64,000 nucleotides of DNA from Micromonospora sp. WMMD1120 (GTDB lineage: Bacteria; Actinomycetota; Actinomycetes; Mycobacteriales; Micromonosporaceae), in contig NZ_JARUBO010000005.1 of NCBI RefSeq assembly GCF_029626235.1, positions 838,501-902,500 on the forward strand. Direction: 5' to 3'. The first letter of the stretch is position 1, and each line of letters starts with the position of its first letter. The notes under the pieces were generated by a model that made no database searches, was not told the origin of the DNA, and worked only from the letters and a program-made list of their open reading frames with translations. The translations under genes and the position numbers were made by a program. Positions 37,858-46,414 of the stretch are shown here, piece by piece.

Positions 37858-38289
37858 ATGTCCCAGAGGAACAGCGATGTGTCCGCGCAGGTCAGGGCCG
37901 AGGTGACCTGTGCGGCCGAGAACGTGCCGTTCACTCCTGGGCAGGCACGGGCCTGCACCGTCCGCGAGGTGCTGGACCGGGTCGGCGGCAAGTGGAGCAT
38001 CGGCATCCTGGTGGCCGCCTCGCACGGGCCGGTGCGCTTCACCGAGTTGGAGCGGCACGTGGAGGGGATCAGCCGGCGGATGCTCACCCTGACGCTGCGG
38101 CAACTGGAGCGCGACGGCCTGCTGCACCGGACCGTCTACCCGACCGTGCCACCCAAGGTCGAATACACGGCGACCCCGATGGCGCTGGAGCTGTACGAGT
38201 CGCTGGTGGCCCTGACCAACTGGGCCGAGCGGCACCGACGGGCCATCGCCGAGGCGCGGACCAGGTACGACGCCGAGCACGGCGGCTAA
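37858..38289 (+). CDS. HxlR-family winged-helix regulator
   Basis: 143 residues. CTVREVLDRVGGKWSIGILVAA is the family's opening helix, followed by GPVRFTELERHVEGISRRMLTLTLRQLERDGLL (the winged HTH, about 45-80, landmarks only) and RTVYPTVPPKVEYTATP. A Cys sits just before the first helix, as in redox- or aldehyde-responsive HxlR members. ATG at 37858 has AAGGAGG 7 bp upstream; the GTG at 37855 would be too close. Probably represses or activates the divergent MFS gene. Confidence 0.92.
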   Translation: MSQRNSDVSAQVRAEVTCAAENVPFTPGQARACTVREVLDRVGGKWSIGILVAASHGPVRFTELERHVEGISRRMLTLTLRQLERDGLLHRTVYPTVPPKVEYTATPMALELYESLVALTNWAERHRRAIAEARTRYDAEHGG

Positions 38290-38325
38290 ACGACCCCGGG
38301 GTGTGGTGAACGCCACCACCGTTCT

Positions 38326-38360
38326 CTGACCGATCGGTCAGGGTCTGACCGATCGGTCAG
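38326..38360. promoter_or_regulatory. Twin TetR operator palindromes
   Basis: Two identical perfect 16-bp palindromes, CTGACCGATCGGTCAG at 38326-38341 and 38345-38360, are spaced 19 bp apart (under two helical turns), 31 bp upstream of the TetR gene. This is the expected site for self-repression of the TetR-MMPL operon. Confidence 0.85.
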
Positions 38361-38390
38361 GCATGCTGGTTCGCGGGAGGTGGACCGGTC

Positions 38391-38978
38391 ATGGCCAGAG
38401 CGGTGTCGGAGACGCACGGCGAGATCCTCGCCGCGGCGGCGCGGCGGTTCGCGGTGACCGGCTACCGGGGCACCTCGCTCCAGGACATCGCCGGAGAGGT
38501 GGGCTGCTCCAAGGCCACCGTGCTCTACCACTTCGCCAACAAGGAAGCCCTGCTCGCCGAGCTGATGGCACCCGCGATCGGCGTGCTGCGCGACCTCGAC
38601 GACCAGCTCACCGGCCTGACCGGCGCGGCCGCCCAGGCGGCCGCCGCGGAGGGCTTCGTCGACCTCGCCGTCCGGTTCCGGCGGGAGATCGCGGTGCTGC
38701 GCGGCGAGTTTCCCGAACTGCTCTGCCAGCCGGCCTTCGCGCACATCCAACAGATCTCCGACCGGCTGCGCGACGCGCTGGCCGGCAACTCCGACCGGCC
38801 GGGCGCCCGGGTCGCCGCGCTGGTGCTGCTCGCCGGCATCTCCGAGGCGTGCGCCGAGTTCGCCGACATCACCGACGACGACCTGCGCGCCGCCCTGCTC
38901 GCCCTCGTCCGACGGGCCGTCGAGCCCGTCGAAGCACCAGTGCCCCATCCACCCACGACAGAGGACAAGGACTCCTGA
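38391..38978 (+). CDS. TetR-family repressor of the MMPL exporter
   Basis: 195 residues. N-terminal HTH: ILAAAARRFAVTGYRGTSLQDIAGEVGCSKATVLYHFANKEALL (landmarks, about 12-55). The C-terminal helical domain is ligand-specific and not recognisable; it ends with a Pro-rich tail. ATG at 38391 with GGGAGG upstream. Stop and the next start share TGATG, so the exporter is coupled to it. Twin operators upstream imply autorepression. Confidence 0.93.
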   Translation: MARAVSETHGEILAAAARRFAVTGYRGTSLQDIAGEVGCSKATVLYHFANKEALLAELMAPAIGVLRDLDDQLTGLTGAAAQAAAAEGFVDLAVRFRREIAVLRGEFPELLCQPAFAHIQQISDRLRDALAGNSDRPGARVAALVLLAGISEACAEFADITDDDLRAALLALVRRAVEPVEAPVPHPPTTEDKDS

Positions 38979-41221
38979 TGGCCACCCTGCTCTACCGGCT
39001 CGGCCGGGGCGCGTTGCGCCGGCGACGGCTCGTTGTCGCGCTCTGGCTCGTCGTACTCGTCGCCGCCGGACTGGCCGCGGCGACCCTGCGCGGCCCGACG
39101 GCGAGCAACTTCACCATGCCCGGCACCGAGAGTCAGCGGGCGCTCGACCTGCTGGCCGAGCAGTTCCCCGCGGCCAGCGGCGCCACCGGCACCATCACGG
39201 TCAAGGCGCCGGCCGACGGGCAACTGGCCACCCCGCAGGGCCAGGCGGTGGTGCAGGAGCTGGTCCAGCAGGCCTCGACGCTGCCCGGCGTGGTCGGCGC
39301 GGTCAACCCGCTCCAGGTCGGCGCGGTCACCCCCAACGGCCGGTACGCGCTGATCCAGGTCCAGTTCGCCAGCGGCGGGGACGACGTGACCGACGCGCAG
39401 CGGACCGCGTACGAGCAGGTGGGCGCGGCGGCGAAGGCGCAGGGTTGGCAGGTCGCCCCGGGCGGCGAGGTGCTCGGCGGTGAGCCGGAGATCGGCTCCA
39501 CCGAGGCGCTCGGCGTCCTGGTCGCCGCCATCGTCCTGATCGTCACGTTCGGGTCCCTGGTCGCCGCCGGGATGACGATGCTCAACGCGCTGATCGGCGT
39601 CGGCGTCGGCATGGCCGGGCTGTTCGCGCTCAGCGGCACCATCCAGCTCACCAGCACCGCGCCGATCCTGGCGCTGATGCTCGGCCTCGCGGTCGGCATC
39701 GACTACTCGCTGTTCATCACCTCCCGGCACCGGCAGAACCTGCTCGACGGCCTGTCGCCGGAGGAGGCGGTCGGCCGGGCCGTGGGCACCGCCGGCTCGG
39801 CGGTGGTCTTCGCCGGCGCGACGGTGGTCATCGCGCTGGCCGGGCTCGCGGTGGTGGACATCCCGTTCCTCACCGTGATGGGTCTCGCCGCCGCCGGCAC
39901 CGTCACCGTGGCCGTCCTCGTCGCGATCACCCTCCAGCCGGCCCTGCTCGGCTTCGCCGGGCGTCGGGTGCTGCCCCGCCGCCTGCGCGCGCTCGCCGCC
40001 GACGCGACGCCGGCCGCCGACCCGACGCCGGGCACGGACGGCACGTCCGCCACCGACGTGGACGGCGTCGACCGGCCCGCCCCGACCGAGGACCGGTCCG
40101 CGTTCGGCTTCCGCTGGGCGCGCCTGGTGACCCGTTTCCGCGTACCCGTCATCCTGGTCGGTCTGCTCGGCCTGGGCCTGCTCGCGCTGCCCACGCCGGA
40201 CATGCGGCTGGCCCTCCCGGGGGCCGCGACGGCGGCGGTCGGCTCCCCCGCCCGGGTGGCGAACGACCTGACCGTCGAGGGCTTCGGTCCGGGCTTCACC
40301 GGCCGGCTCGCGGTGGTCGTCGCCGGCGACGACGCGCAGGCGACGGCGGCGGCCGTGCCGCAGGTCACGGCCCTGCTCCAACGGACCGAGAACGTCCTCG
40401 CCGTGGCCCCGCCGCAGCTCAGCCCGGACGGCCGCACCGCGCTGCTCGGCGTGGTGCCGAAGACCGGCCCGACCGACGAGGCCACCGAGACCCTGGTGCA
40501 CGACATCCGGGCAGCGGTGGGCGGGATCCGCGGCGCCGACGTGCTGCTCACCGGCGTCACCGCGATCGGCATCGACGTCTCCGAGAAGCTCTCCGACGCG
40601 CTCCCGGTCTACCTGCTGCTGGTGGTCGGGCTCTCGGTGCTGCTGCTGATGCTGGTGTTCCGTTCGCTGCTGGTGCCCCTCAAGGCCGCGCTGGGCTTCC
40701 TGCTCACCGTCGCCGCCACGTTCGGCATCACGGTGGCGGTCTTCCAGCAGGGGCACCTCGCCGACCTCGTCGGCCTGGACACGCCGGGGCCGCTGATCAG
40801 CTTCCTGCCGATCCTGCTCATCGGGATCCTGTTCGGGCTCGCCATGGACTACGAGGTGTTCCTGGTGTCCCGGATGCGGGAGGACTTCGTTCACGGCGAG
40901 ACCGCGCGGCAGGCGACCATCAGCGGCATGGGCCACGGCGCGCGGGTGGTCACCGCCGCCGCGCTGATCATGATCTCGGTCTTCGGGGGCTTCGTCTTCC
41001 TGGAGGACCCGGTGATCAAGTCGATGGGCTTCGCGCTCGCCATCGGTGTCGCCATCGACGCCTTCGTGGTCCGGATGACCATCGTTCCGGCGGTGATGTC
41101 GCTCCTCGGTAACCGCGCCTGGTGGCTGCCGCGCTGGCTCGACCGCGCCCTGCCGAACGTCGACATCGAGGGCGAGGGCCTGCGCGCCCGCCTGGACGAG
41201 CGGACCCCGACGCACGTCTGA
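38978..41221 (+). CDS. MMPL-family exporter
   Basis: 747 residues, typical of actinobacterial MmpL/actinorhodin-exporter-like (ActII-3) pumps. TM1 is at about 14-35 (RRRLVVALWLVVLVAAGLAA). The first loop has TASNFTMPGTESQRALDLL. A five-helix block includes LGLAVGIDYSLFITSRHRQ, and the second block has GLAMDYEVFLVSRMRED; the paired Asp-Tyr motifs are the MMPL proton relay. A Thr/Asp-rich linker lies at ~345-375. Translated from an ATG overlapping the TetR stop. Substrate (lipid or drug) not predictable. Confidence 0.93.
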   Translation: MATLLYRLGRGALRRRRLVVALWLVVLVAAGLAAATLRGPTASNFTMPGTESQRALDLLAEQFPAASGATGTITVKAPADGQLATPQGQAVVQELVQQASTLPGVVGAVNPLQVGAVTPNGRYALIQVQFASGGDDVTDAQRTAYEQVGAAAKAQGWQVAPGGEVLGGEPEIGSTEALGVLVAAIVLIVTFGSLVAAGMTMLNALIGVGVGMAGLFALSGTIQLTSTAPILALMLGLAVGIDYSLFITSRHRQNLLDGLSPEEAVGRAVGTAGSAVVFAGATVVIALAGLAVVDIPFLTVMGLAAAGTVTVAVLVAITLQPALLGFAGRRVLPRRLRALAADATPAADPTPGTDGTSATDVDGVDRPAPTEDRSAFGFRWARLVTRFRVPVILVGLLGLGLLALPTPDMRLALPGAATAAVGSPARVANDLTVEGFGPGFTGRLAVVVAGDDAQATAAAVPQVTALLQRTENVLAVAPPQLSPDGRTALLGVVPKTGPTDEATETLVHDIRAAVGGIRGADVLLTGVTAIGIDVSEKLSDALPVYLLLVVGLSVLLLMLVFRSLLVPLKAALGFLLTVAATFGITVAVFQQGHLADLVGLDTPGPLISFLPILLIGILFGLAMDYEVFLVSRMREDFVHGETARQATISGMGHGARVVTAAALIMISVFGGFVFLEDPVIKSMGFALAIGVAIDAFVVRMTIVPAVMSLLGNRAWWLPRWLDRALPNVDIEGEGLRARLDERTPTHV

Positions 41222-41231
41222 CCACCGCACC

Positions 41232-41268
41232 ACGGAGGTGCGGCGCCCGCTGGGTGCCGCACCTCCGT
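41232..41268. terminator. Bidirectional terminator between MMPL and esterase genes
   Basis: ACGGAGGTGCGGC (41232-41244) pairs perfectly with GCCGCACCTCCGT (41256-41268) around an 11-nt loop, between convergent stop codons at 41221 and 41286. Confidence 0.85.
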
Positions 41269-41285
41269 CGCGTCTCGCGAACGGG

Positions 41286-42599
41286 TCAGACCCCGGCCGG
41301 GTACGTCTCCATCTCGCCGGGGGCGGCCGGCACCGGCAGCGGGTGCAGGGCGGTGGTGTCGTCGCACCAGATGAAGGCGTCGTAGCGCGCGCCGAGGCGG
41401 GTCGGCACGTAGTTTCCCCAGGACTCGAAGGACGGGTCGTAGACGACACCGATCGCCCGATGGTCGACGGCGTCGGTGACCCAGCCCGGCTGGTCGGCCC
41501 CGCCGAAGATCAACACCGCCCGCTCGGGCAGCAACTCGTGCAACCGCCGCTCGATCGAACCCTCCCGGGCCGGTGGCACCACCATCGCCTCGGGCGGCGA
41601 ACCCCACCGGGGAGCCGCGATCGCCGTACCCCGGTAGCTGCCGAAACCGATCAGGGCCACCGCGTCGTCGCCGTGCCGCTCCCGGGCCAACTGCCCGATG
41701 TTGACCATCCCGTCCGCGGCCATGTCGGTGGCCCGCGCGTCCCCGACGTGCGTGTTGTGCGCCCAGACGATGCCCCGCGACTCCGGCCCGTACCGGTCCA
41801 GCAGCCGGTCCAGGGTGTCCTGCATGTGGGTGTCCCGGATGTTCCACGAGTCCGGCCCGCCGGCCACCATCGCCCGGTAGTACCGCTCGGCCCCGGCCAC
41901 CACCTCCGCGTTCTGCCAGGCCGAGAAGCGGTCCGGCCCGTCGGAGAGGGCGTGCTCACGGGTCCGCGCCAACAGCCGGACGACCTCCTCCTCACAGCGG
42001 GCGGAGACGAACCGGCTGGCCGCGCCGTACTCCTCGACCCGCTTGCCGTACGGCTCGAAGCAGCGGTATGCGTCCTGCGCGGCCTCCAGCGACTTCGGGT
42101 CCTCCTCCCCCAGGTAGTCGAAGATCGCCTGCATCGACTCCCAGAGGCTGTACACGTCGAGCCCGTGGAAACCGGCCCGCCGCCCCTCCGGCCGCTCGAC
42201 GTTCCAGGCCCGCAGCCAACCGGCGAACCGGGCCACCTCGGCGTTGGCCCACATCCAGGTCGGCCACCGCTCGAACTGCGCCAGCGCGAGCTGCGGTTCG
42301 GCGGCACCGTCCGGGGCGCCGGTCACCGAACGGTGCACCCGGTCGCAGTCCGGCCAGTCGCCCTCCACCGCCACGAAGGAGAAACCGCACTCCGCGATCA
42401 ACCGGCGGGTCAGTTGCTCCCGCAACCGGTAGTAGTCGTAGGTGCCGTGGGTCGACTCGCCGATCATCACCACCCGGGCGTCCCGGACGCGCTCCAGCAA
42501 CGGGTCGAAATCGCTCGGCGCGCCGAGCCGCTGAACCAGCATGCGAGCGGCTACCCGGCCGCCGCTGCGGCAAACCGTGGGCGCGTCGCGGCCCGACAC
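41286..42599 (-). CDS. Erythromycin-esterase family protein
   Basis: 437 residues. Family motifs: VVMIGESTHGTYDYY (Glu and His of the active site), FVAVEGDWPDCDRV, GFHGLDVYSLWESM and WAHNTHVGD. Ere enzymes hydrolyse macrolide lactones; most chromosomal actinobacterial members of this family have no proven macrolide activity, so resistance is not claimed. ATG at 42599, or ATG at 42542 (MLVQRLGAPSDFD), which starts right at the conserved part. It stands alone, convergent with the MMPL exporter and divergent from DUF2795. Confidence 0.87.
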   Translation of the reverse strand: MSGRDAPTVCRSGGRVAARMLVQRLGAPSDFDPLLERVRDARVVMIGESTHGTYDYYRLREQLTRRLIAECGFSFVAVEGDWPDCDRVHRSVTGAPDGAAEPQLALAQFERWPTWMWANAEVARFAGWLRAWNVERPEGRRAGFHGLDVYSLWESMQAIFDYLGEEDPKSLEAAQDAYRCFEPYGKRVEEYGAASRFVSARCEEEVVRLLARTREHALSDGPDRFSAWQNAEVVAGAERYYRAMVAGGPDSWNIRDTHMQDTLDRLLDRYGPESRGIVWAHNTHVGDARATDMAADGMVNIGQLARERHGDDAVALIGFGSYRGTAIAAPRWGSPPEAMVVPPAREGSIERRLHELLPERAVLIFGGADQPGWVTDAVDHRAIGVVYDPSFESWGNYVPTRLGARYDAFIWCDDTTALHPLPVPAAPGEMETYPAGV

Positions 42600-42670
42600 G
42601 CCGGCCGCCGGGCCGTCGTGCGTTCCGACGAAGCCGGTGTACGACCACCGCGAGCGGGTAGCCGCACGAC

Positions 42671-42862
42671 ATGACCGACACCGGGGTGCAGTTGCAGGAG
42701 TACCTGGCCGGGCTCGACTACCCGGTCTCCCGGGAGGACCTGATCCGCTGGGCCCAGGAGATTGGGGCCAGCACGTCGATGTTGCAGATGCTGCAAGCCC
42801 TACCCGCCGACCAGTTCACGTCCCCCGACGAACTAAAAGCCGCCCTAACCACCCCCACCTAA
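42671..42862 (+). CDS. Small DUF2795 protein
   Basis: 63 residues, MTDTGVQLQEYLAGLDYPVSREDLI and so on. The sequence LAGLDYPVSREDLIRWAQEIG and LQALPADQFTSPDEL are the DUF2795 pattern, an all-helical fold related to parts of larger stress-related proteins. ATG at 42671. Function unknown. Followed by a C-rich repeat and palindrome. Confidence 0.85.
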   Translation: MTDTGVQLQEYLAGLDYPVSREDLIRWAQEIGASTSMLQMLQALPADQFTSPDELKAALTTPT

Positions 42863-42949
42863 CCCCACCCCACCCAGCCCCACCCCCGCCCACCCCCGCC
42901 CACTCCCGCCCCTCCCGCCCCTCCCGCCCCTCCCGCCCACTCCCGCCCC
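42863..42949 (+). repeat. C-rich tract after the DUF2795 gene
   Basis: CCCCACCC and CTCCCGCCC units (9-10 bp) in tandem, G-poor on the top strand, hence C-rich in the DUF2795 transcript. It precedes palindrome family B copy 2, the same layout as at 2252 and 56256. Confidence 0.85.
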
Positions 42950-43010
42950 GTTGATCATGAAGTTATTGCCATCCGCCACGGCGTGTCGCGCCGTTAACTT
43001 CATGATCGAC
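42950..43010. repeat. Palindromic repeat family B, copy 2
   Basis: 61 bp, ends GTTGATCATGAAGTTA and TAACTTCATGATCGAC; one end base pair differs from a perfect repeat. The centre CGGCGTGTCG is shared with copy 1 at 31730. Lies between the DUF2795 gene (+) and an oxidoreductase gene (-). Confidence 0.88.
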
Positions 43011-43031
43011 CGGGCGGGGACAGGGGCCGAC

Positions 43032-43066
43032 GGGGGTGGGGGTCGGGGTGGGGGTCGGGGTGGGGG
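43032..43066 (-). repeat. G-rich 12-bp tandem repeat before the oxidoreductase stop
   Basis: GGGGTGGGGGTC repeated three times on the top strand, so C-rich on the oxidoreductase's sense strand. Runs of 4-5 G could form quadruplexes. It abuts the stop codon of the oxidoreductase gene. Confidence 0.85.
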
Positions 43067-43972
43067 TCAGGCGGGGAGGGGGACGGTGCGGGACTCGGTG
43101 CGGGCGGTCTCGGCGGCGGCGATGACGGCGACGACCTCACGTCCGAAGCGGACGTCGCAGCGGTGGTCACGGGTGCCGGCCCGCACCTGCTCGACGAGCT
43201 GGTCGATGGCGACACCGAACGCGGTGGCGGCGTCGTTCTCGCCGAACGGGACGTTCTCGATGCCGTTCTCGCCGTAGAACACGAACTCCCGGGTCATCGA
43301 CTCGGTCGGCGCGTCCAGGGAGAGCGAGGCGCTGCTGGTGGCGCCACCTTCGTGGGTGAGCAGCAGGTGCACCATCCCGCTCGGTCCGTCCATCGCCGCC
43401 ACCTGGGTCACCCGGCCCAGCACCGGCAGGAGGATGGAGAGCGCGTGCGGGGCGATGTCCCAGAGCGCCCCGTGCTCCCGCCGCCACAGCGAGCCGCCGT
43501 ACGGGCTGCCGTCCTGGAAGATCGAGGCGAACGCCGTGGTCCGACCGTGCTGCCAACCACCGGCGGCGGCGGTCGCGGCGAGGAAGGCGGTCACGTTCGG
43601 CTGGAAGCGCTGGGTGAAGAAGACCACCGATGCGACGCCGGACTCGTCGGCGGCGGCCACGACCCGGTCGGCGTCGGCCAGGCTGAGCGCCAGCGGCTTG
43701 TCCAGCAGCAGGTGCCGACCCGCGCGGGCCGCCCGGACGGCGATGTCGGCCTGGACATCCGGCGGCAGCGCGACGGCGACGGCCTCGCACTGCTCGATCA
43801 GCGCGTCGACGTCGCCGAAGGCCGGTACCCCATAGCGCTCGGCCAGCGCCGAGGCGCGCTCCGGGTTACGGCCCCACACCCCGACCAACTCCGCGTCGGG
43901 GTGCGCGTGCAGCGCCTTCCCGTGCGTCTCGATCGCCCAGTGACCGGTGCCGAACAACCCGAACCGCAGCAC
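43067..43972 (-). CDS. Gfo/Idh/MocA-family oxidoreductase
   Basis: 301 residues. N-terminal Rossmann fold (LRFGLFGTGHWAIETHG, then VGVWGRNPERA) and the family's KP motif in LLLDKPLALSLADADRV (Lys of the DKPL sequence). The C-terminal beta-sheet domain has FASIFQDGSPYGGSLWRREHGALWDIAPHALS (landmarks). NAD(P)-dependent sugar or inositol oxidation is typical, but the substrate is unknown. The GTG at 43972 is preferred for a GGAGG five bases upstream; the ATG at 43984 lies over that SD. Divergent from a cupin gene. Confidence 0.9.
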   Translation of the reverse strand: MLRFGLFGTGHWAIETHGKALHAHPDAELVGVWGRNPERASALAERYGVPAFGDVDALIEQCEAVAVALPPDVQADIAVRAARAGRHLLLDKPLALSLADADRVVAAADESGVASVVFFTQRFQPNVTAFLAATAAAGGWQHGRTTAFASIFQDGSPYGGSLWRREHGALWDIAPHALSILLPVLGRVTQVAAMDGPSGMVHLLLTHEGGATSSASLSLDAPTESMTREFVFYGENGIENVPFGENDAATAFGVAIDQLVEQVRAGTRDHRCDVRFGREVVAVIAAAETARTESRTVPLPA

Positions 43973-44129
43973 GTGTACCTCCATCTTTTCCCAGGCCGCG
44001 GCGACGCCACGGCCGTGATCCACGCTAGTCGCCCGGCCGGTGGGACCGGCGGCGGGTTCGGCCAATCGTGGCAGCGCCAGGTCCGATTGCCGCCAGACAC
44101 ACACGTCGTGGCCCGGCAGTGTCGGGGCC

Positions 44130-44489
44130 ATGCAGAGCACGGATTCGACGACGAGCGGTCTTGCGACCTTCGAACACTGGTACGACTTCGCCGAGGGCGG
44201 CCCGGTCCACCGCGCGCTCCTACCCTTCCCGTCGAGCGCGCCCGCCCCGTTCGAGGTCGCTCGCTGGTCGGTCGCTCCGAACACGTCGAACGACCTCGAC
44301 GTCCATCGGTCCCGTGAGGTGTGGATCATCGTGTCGGGTACCGGAACCCTGACCGTCGCCGACCAGACGGAGGTCCTGCGGGCCGGCGACGTGGCGGCTT
44401 TCGACAGCCGGGTTCCGCATCAGGTTCGCAACGAGGGCCCGGAGCAACTGCTTGCCATCTCGGTCTACTGGTTGCCGGAGGACGACTGA
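44130..44489 (+). CDS. Small cupin-domain protein
   Basis: 119 residues. Single cupin barrel: SREVWIIVSGTGTLTVADQTEVLRAGDVAAFDSRVPHQVRNEGPEQLL (landmarks) covers motifs 1 and 2; the usual two His of motif 1 are reduced (HRSREVWII), while PHQVRN keeps the motif 2 His. Metal binding is therefore uncertain. ATG at 44130. It faces the Gfo/Idh oxidoreductase across 157 bp, and the two may belong to one sugar-related regulon. Confidence 0.82.
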   Translation: MQSTDSTTSGLATFEHWYDFAEGGPVHRALLPFPSSAPAPFEVARWSVAPNTSNDLDVHRSREVWIIVSGTGTLTVADQTEVLRAGDVAAFDSRVPHQVRNEGPEQLLAISVYWLPEDD

Positions 44490-44586
44490 GACGACCCGAA
44501 CGGCCGGCGGTGAGGCCGGGGTCCGTCGAGTACTACGGCGGTTAGTAGGCTGTGCCGGTGACCGAGGCAACGACCAGGTGGCGCCG

Positions 44587-44979
44587 GTGAACAGCGTGAA
44601 CGTCGACTCGCCGGTGGAGGGCATCGTCGCGACGGTGTCGATAGTGCTGTCGCTGCTCGTCGCGGTCTGGGCGCTGGTGGCGGCGGTACGGCAACGACCG
44701 CCGGACCGGGTGCAGTTCGTCGGCCTGGCAGCCCTCGAGGTGGCGCTGCTCGTCCTGGGCGTTCTGGCTCTCGTCGCGATCGGCGGCGGCGAACGGCCGG
44801 GTGAGCCGGGCGCCTTCTTCGGCTACCTGGTCACGCTGGTCTGCCTGCCGCCGTTGGCCTGGGTGCTGGCCCGGATGGAGCCGACCCGCTGGGGCTCCGC
44901 CATCGTGTGCGCGGTCTGCCTGGTGGCCCCGGTGGTGGTGGTCCGGTTGCAGCAGACCTGGGAGGTGCTCGGTGGTTGA
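44587..44979 (+). CDS. Four-helix membrane protein of unknown function (first of a pair)
   Basis: About 130 residues with four hydrophobic segments: VEGIVATVSIVLSLLVAVW, FVGLAALEVALLVLGVLALV, FFGYLVTLVCLPPLAWVLA and IVCAVCLVAPVVVVRL. No recognisable domain beyond that. GTG at 44587, or GTG at 44578. Its stop overlaps the start of the next membrane gene by 8 bp, so the two are coupled. Similar tandem pairs occur in actinomycetes without assigned function. Confidence 0.7.
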   Translation: MNSVNVDSPVEGIVATVSIVLSLLVAVWALVAAVRQRPPDRVQFVGLAALEVALLVLGVLALVAIGGGERPGEPGAFFGYLVTLVCLPPLAWVLARMEPTRWGSAIVCAVCLVAPVVVVRLQQTWEVLGG

Positions 44980-45388
44980 GACACGACCGGCCGGGCGCGC
45001 CACGAACGCGGGCCCGGGGCGGCTGTTGATCGCTGTCTACCTGCTCTTCGCCATCGCGGCGACCAGCCGGGCCGGTCTCCAGATCGTGACCAGGTTCGAC
45101 GAGGCCCCGGTGGCGTACCTGCTCTCCGCTCTGGCCGCGCTCATCTACATCGTGGCGGCGGTCGGGCTGGCCCGGGCCGGGCACGCCGGTCGTCGGCTCG
45201 CGCTGGTTTGCTGCTCGGTGGAGTTGGTCGGGGTGGTGGCGGTCGGCGTCCTGAGCCTGGTCGACAAGGAGCTGTTCCCGGACGAGACGGTCTGGTCGCA
45301 GTTCGGCAGCGGGTACGGCTACATCCCGCTGGTGCTGCCGGTGCTCGGCCTGATCTGGCTCTGGCGCACCCGCCGCGCACCCGCCTGA
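44972..45388 (+). CDS. Four-helix membrane protein of unknown function (second of a pair)
   Basis: 138 residues from the GTG at 44972, with GGAGG at 44961-44965. Four hydrophobic segments: LLIAVYLLFAIAATSRAGL, AYLLSALAALIYIVAAVGL, LALVCCSVELVGVVAVGVL and IPLVLPVLGLIWLW. A short charged loop DKELFPDETVWSQFGSGYG precedes the last helix. The C-terminal end and stop lie inside a 26-bp tandem repeat. Function unknown; it likely forms a complex with the preceding gene product. Confidence 0.75.
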   Translation: MVETRPAGRATNAGPGRLLIAVYLLFAIAATSRAGLQIVTRFDEAPVAYLLSALAALIYIVAAVGLARAGHAGRRLALVCCSVELVGVVAVGVLSLVDKELFPDETVWSQFGSGYGYIPLVLPVLGLIWLWRTRRAPA

Positions 45389-45460
45389 CCTACGACAGGA
45401 GCGCACCCGTCTGACCGGCGACCAGAGCGCACCCGCCTGACCTACGACAAGAGCGCACCG
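45375..45460 (+). repeat. 26-bp tandem repeat overlapping a gene end
   Basis: Units begin at 45375, 45401 and 45427, each GCGCACCCG(C/T)CTGACC followed by 11 similar bases, then a partial unit. The first contains the stop codon of the membrane gene; the others repeat it out of use. Confidence 0.85.
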
Positions 45461-45493
45461 GCGTGGGCGCGCTCTCGTCGAGGCGACAGCCGG

Positions 45494-46252
45494 TCAGTCC
45501 CGGGGGCCACCGGCCACGTAGATGACCTGCCCGGAGACGAAGCCGGCGCCCTCGCTGGCCAGGAACGAGATGGTGTGCGCGACGTCCTCCGGCCGCCCCG
45601 GACGGCGTACCGGGATCTCGGCGGCGGCGTGCTTCTGCAGGTCCTCGAAGTCGACCTTCATGCGGGCGGCGGTGGCCGCTGTCATGTCGGTGACGATGAA
45701 GCCGGGCGCCACCGCGTTCACCGTCACCCCGAACGGCCCCAGCTCGATGGCGAGCGTCTTGGTGAAGCCCTGGAGGCCGGCCTTGGCGGCGGAGTAGTTG
45801 GCCTGGCCCCGGTTGCCCAGCGCCGAGGTGCTGGAGAGGTTGACGATCCGCCCCCACCTGCTGTCCACCATGTGCTTCTGGGCGGCCTGGCTGAACAGGA
45901 ACGCGCCGCGCAGGTGCACACCCATGACGGTGTCCCAGTCGGCGGTGGTCATCTTGAACAGCAGGTTGTCGCGCAGCACGCCGGCGTTGTTGACGAGCAC
46001 GGTGGGCGCGCCCAGGTCGGTGGCGACCCGCTCGACGGCGGCCTCGACCTGGTCCCGGTCGGACACGTCGGCCCCCACGCCGAGCGCACGACCGCCGGCC
46101 GCCGCGATGGCGTCCACCGTCTCCTTGGTGGCCGCCTCGTCGATGTCGACCACGGCGACGGCCAGTCCGTCGGCGGCCAGTCGCCGGGCGGTGGCAGCGC
46201 CGATTCCGCGTGCGGCTCCGGTGACGATGGCGACGCGGGGCTCCTCCGACAT
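45494..46252 (-). CDS. FabG-like 3-oxoacyl-reductase (classical SDR)
   Basis: 252 residues. TGAARGIGAA is the cofactor loop, NNAGV, then catalytic Ser in NLSSTSALGNRGQANYSAAKAG with Tyr and Lys of YxxxK. The C-terminal GFVSGQVIYVAGG is the SDR FabG signature. ATG at 46252 with GGGAGG upstream. The cofactor-site Asp (VVDIDEAATKETV) after beta-2 favours NAD over NADP. Stands alone in this stretch, so the acyl or polyol substrate is unknown. Confidence 0.9.
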   Translation of the reverse strand: MSEEPRVAIVTGAARGIGAATARRLAADGLAVAVVDIDEAATKETVDAIAAAGGRALGVGADVSDRDQVEAAVERVATDLGAPTVLVNNAGVLRDNLLFKMTTADWDTVMGVHLRGAFLFSQAAQKHMVDSRWGRIVNLSSTSALGNRGQANYSAAKAGLQGFTKTLAIELGPFGVTVNAVAPGFIVTDMTAATAARMKVDFEDLQKHAAAEIPVRRPGRPEDVAHTISFLASEGAGFVSGQVIYVAGGPRD

Positions 46253-46357
46253 GATTACCTCCCGGTAACTTGGGGTCGATCGAAGGAGCTTAACCCCGCG
46301 CCGCGGGCCTGGGCGACGGCCACCGGCGTACCAGAGCATCCGCGTGCGACGCGTCGC

Positions 46358-46394
46358 GGGACGCCCGGCCGGCGCCGATCCGGCCGGGCGTCCC
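46358..46394 (-). terminator. Terminator after the GH13 gene
   Basis: A perfect 15-bp stem, GGGACGCCCGGCCGG (46358-46372) with its complement at 46380-46394, loop 7 nt, about 20 bp past the GH13 stop and before the SDR promoter region. Confidence 0.85.
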
Positions 46395-46414
46395 GGGGTA
46401 CGGGATGAGCGTCC

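Noticed and set aside
41286..42599. Macrolide resistance determinant
   Set aside because: Only family membership is visible; chromosomal homologues are common and no macrolide cluster is near, so resistance is not claimed.
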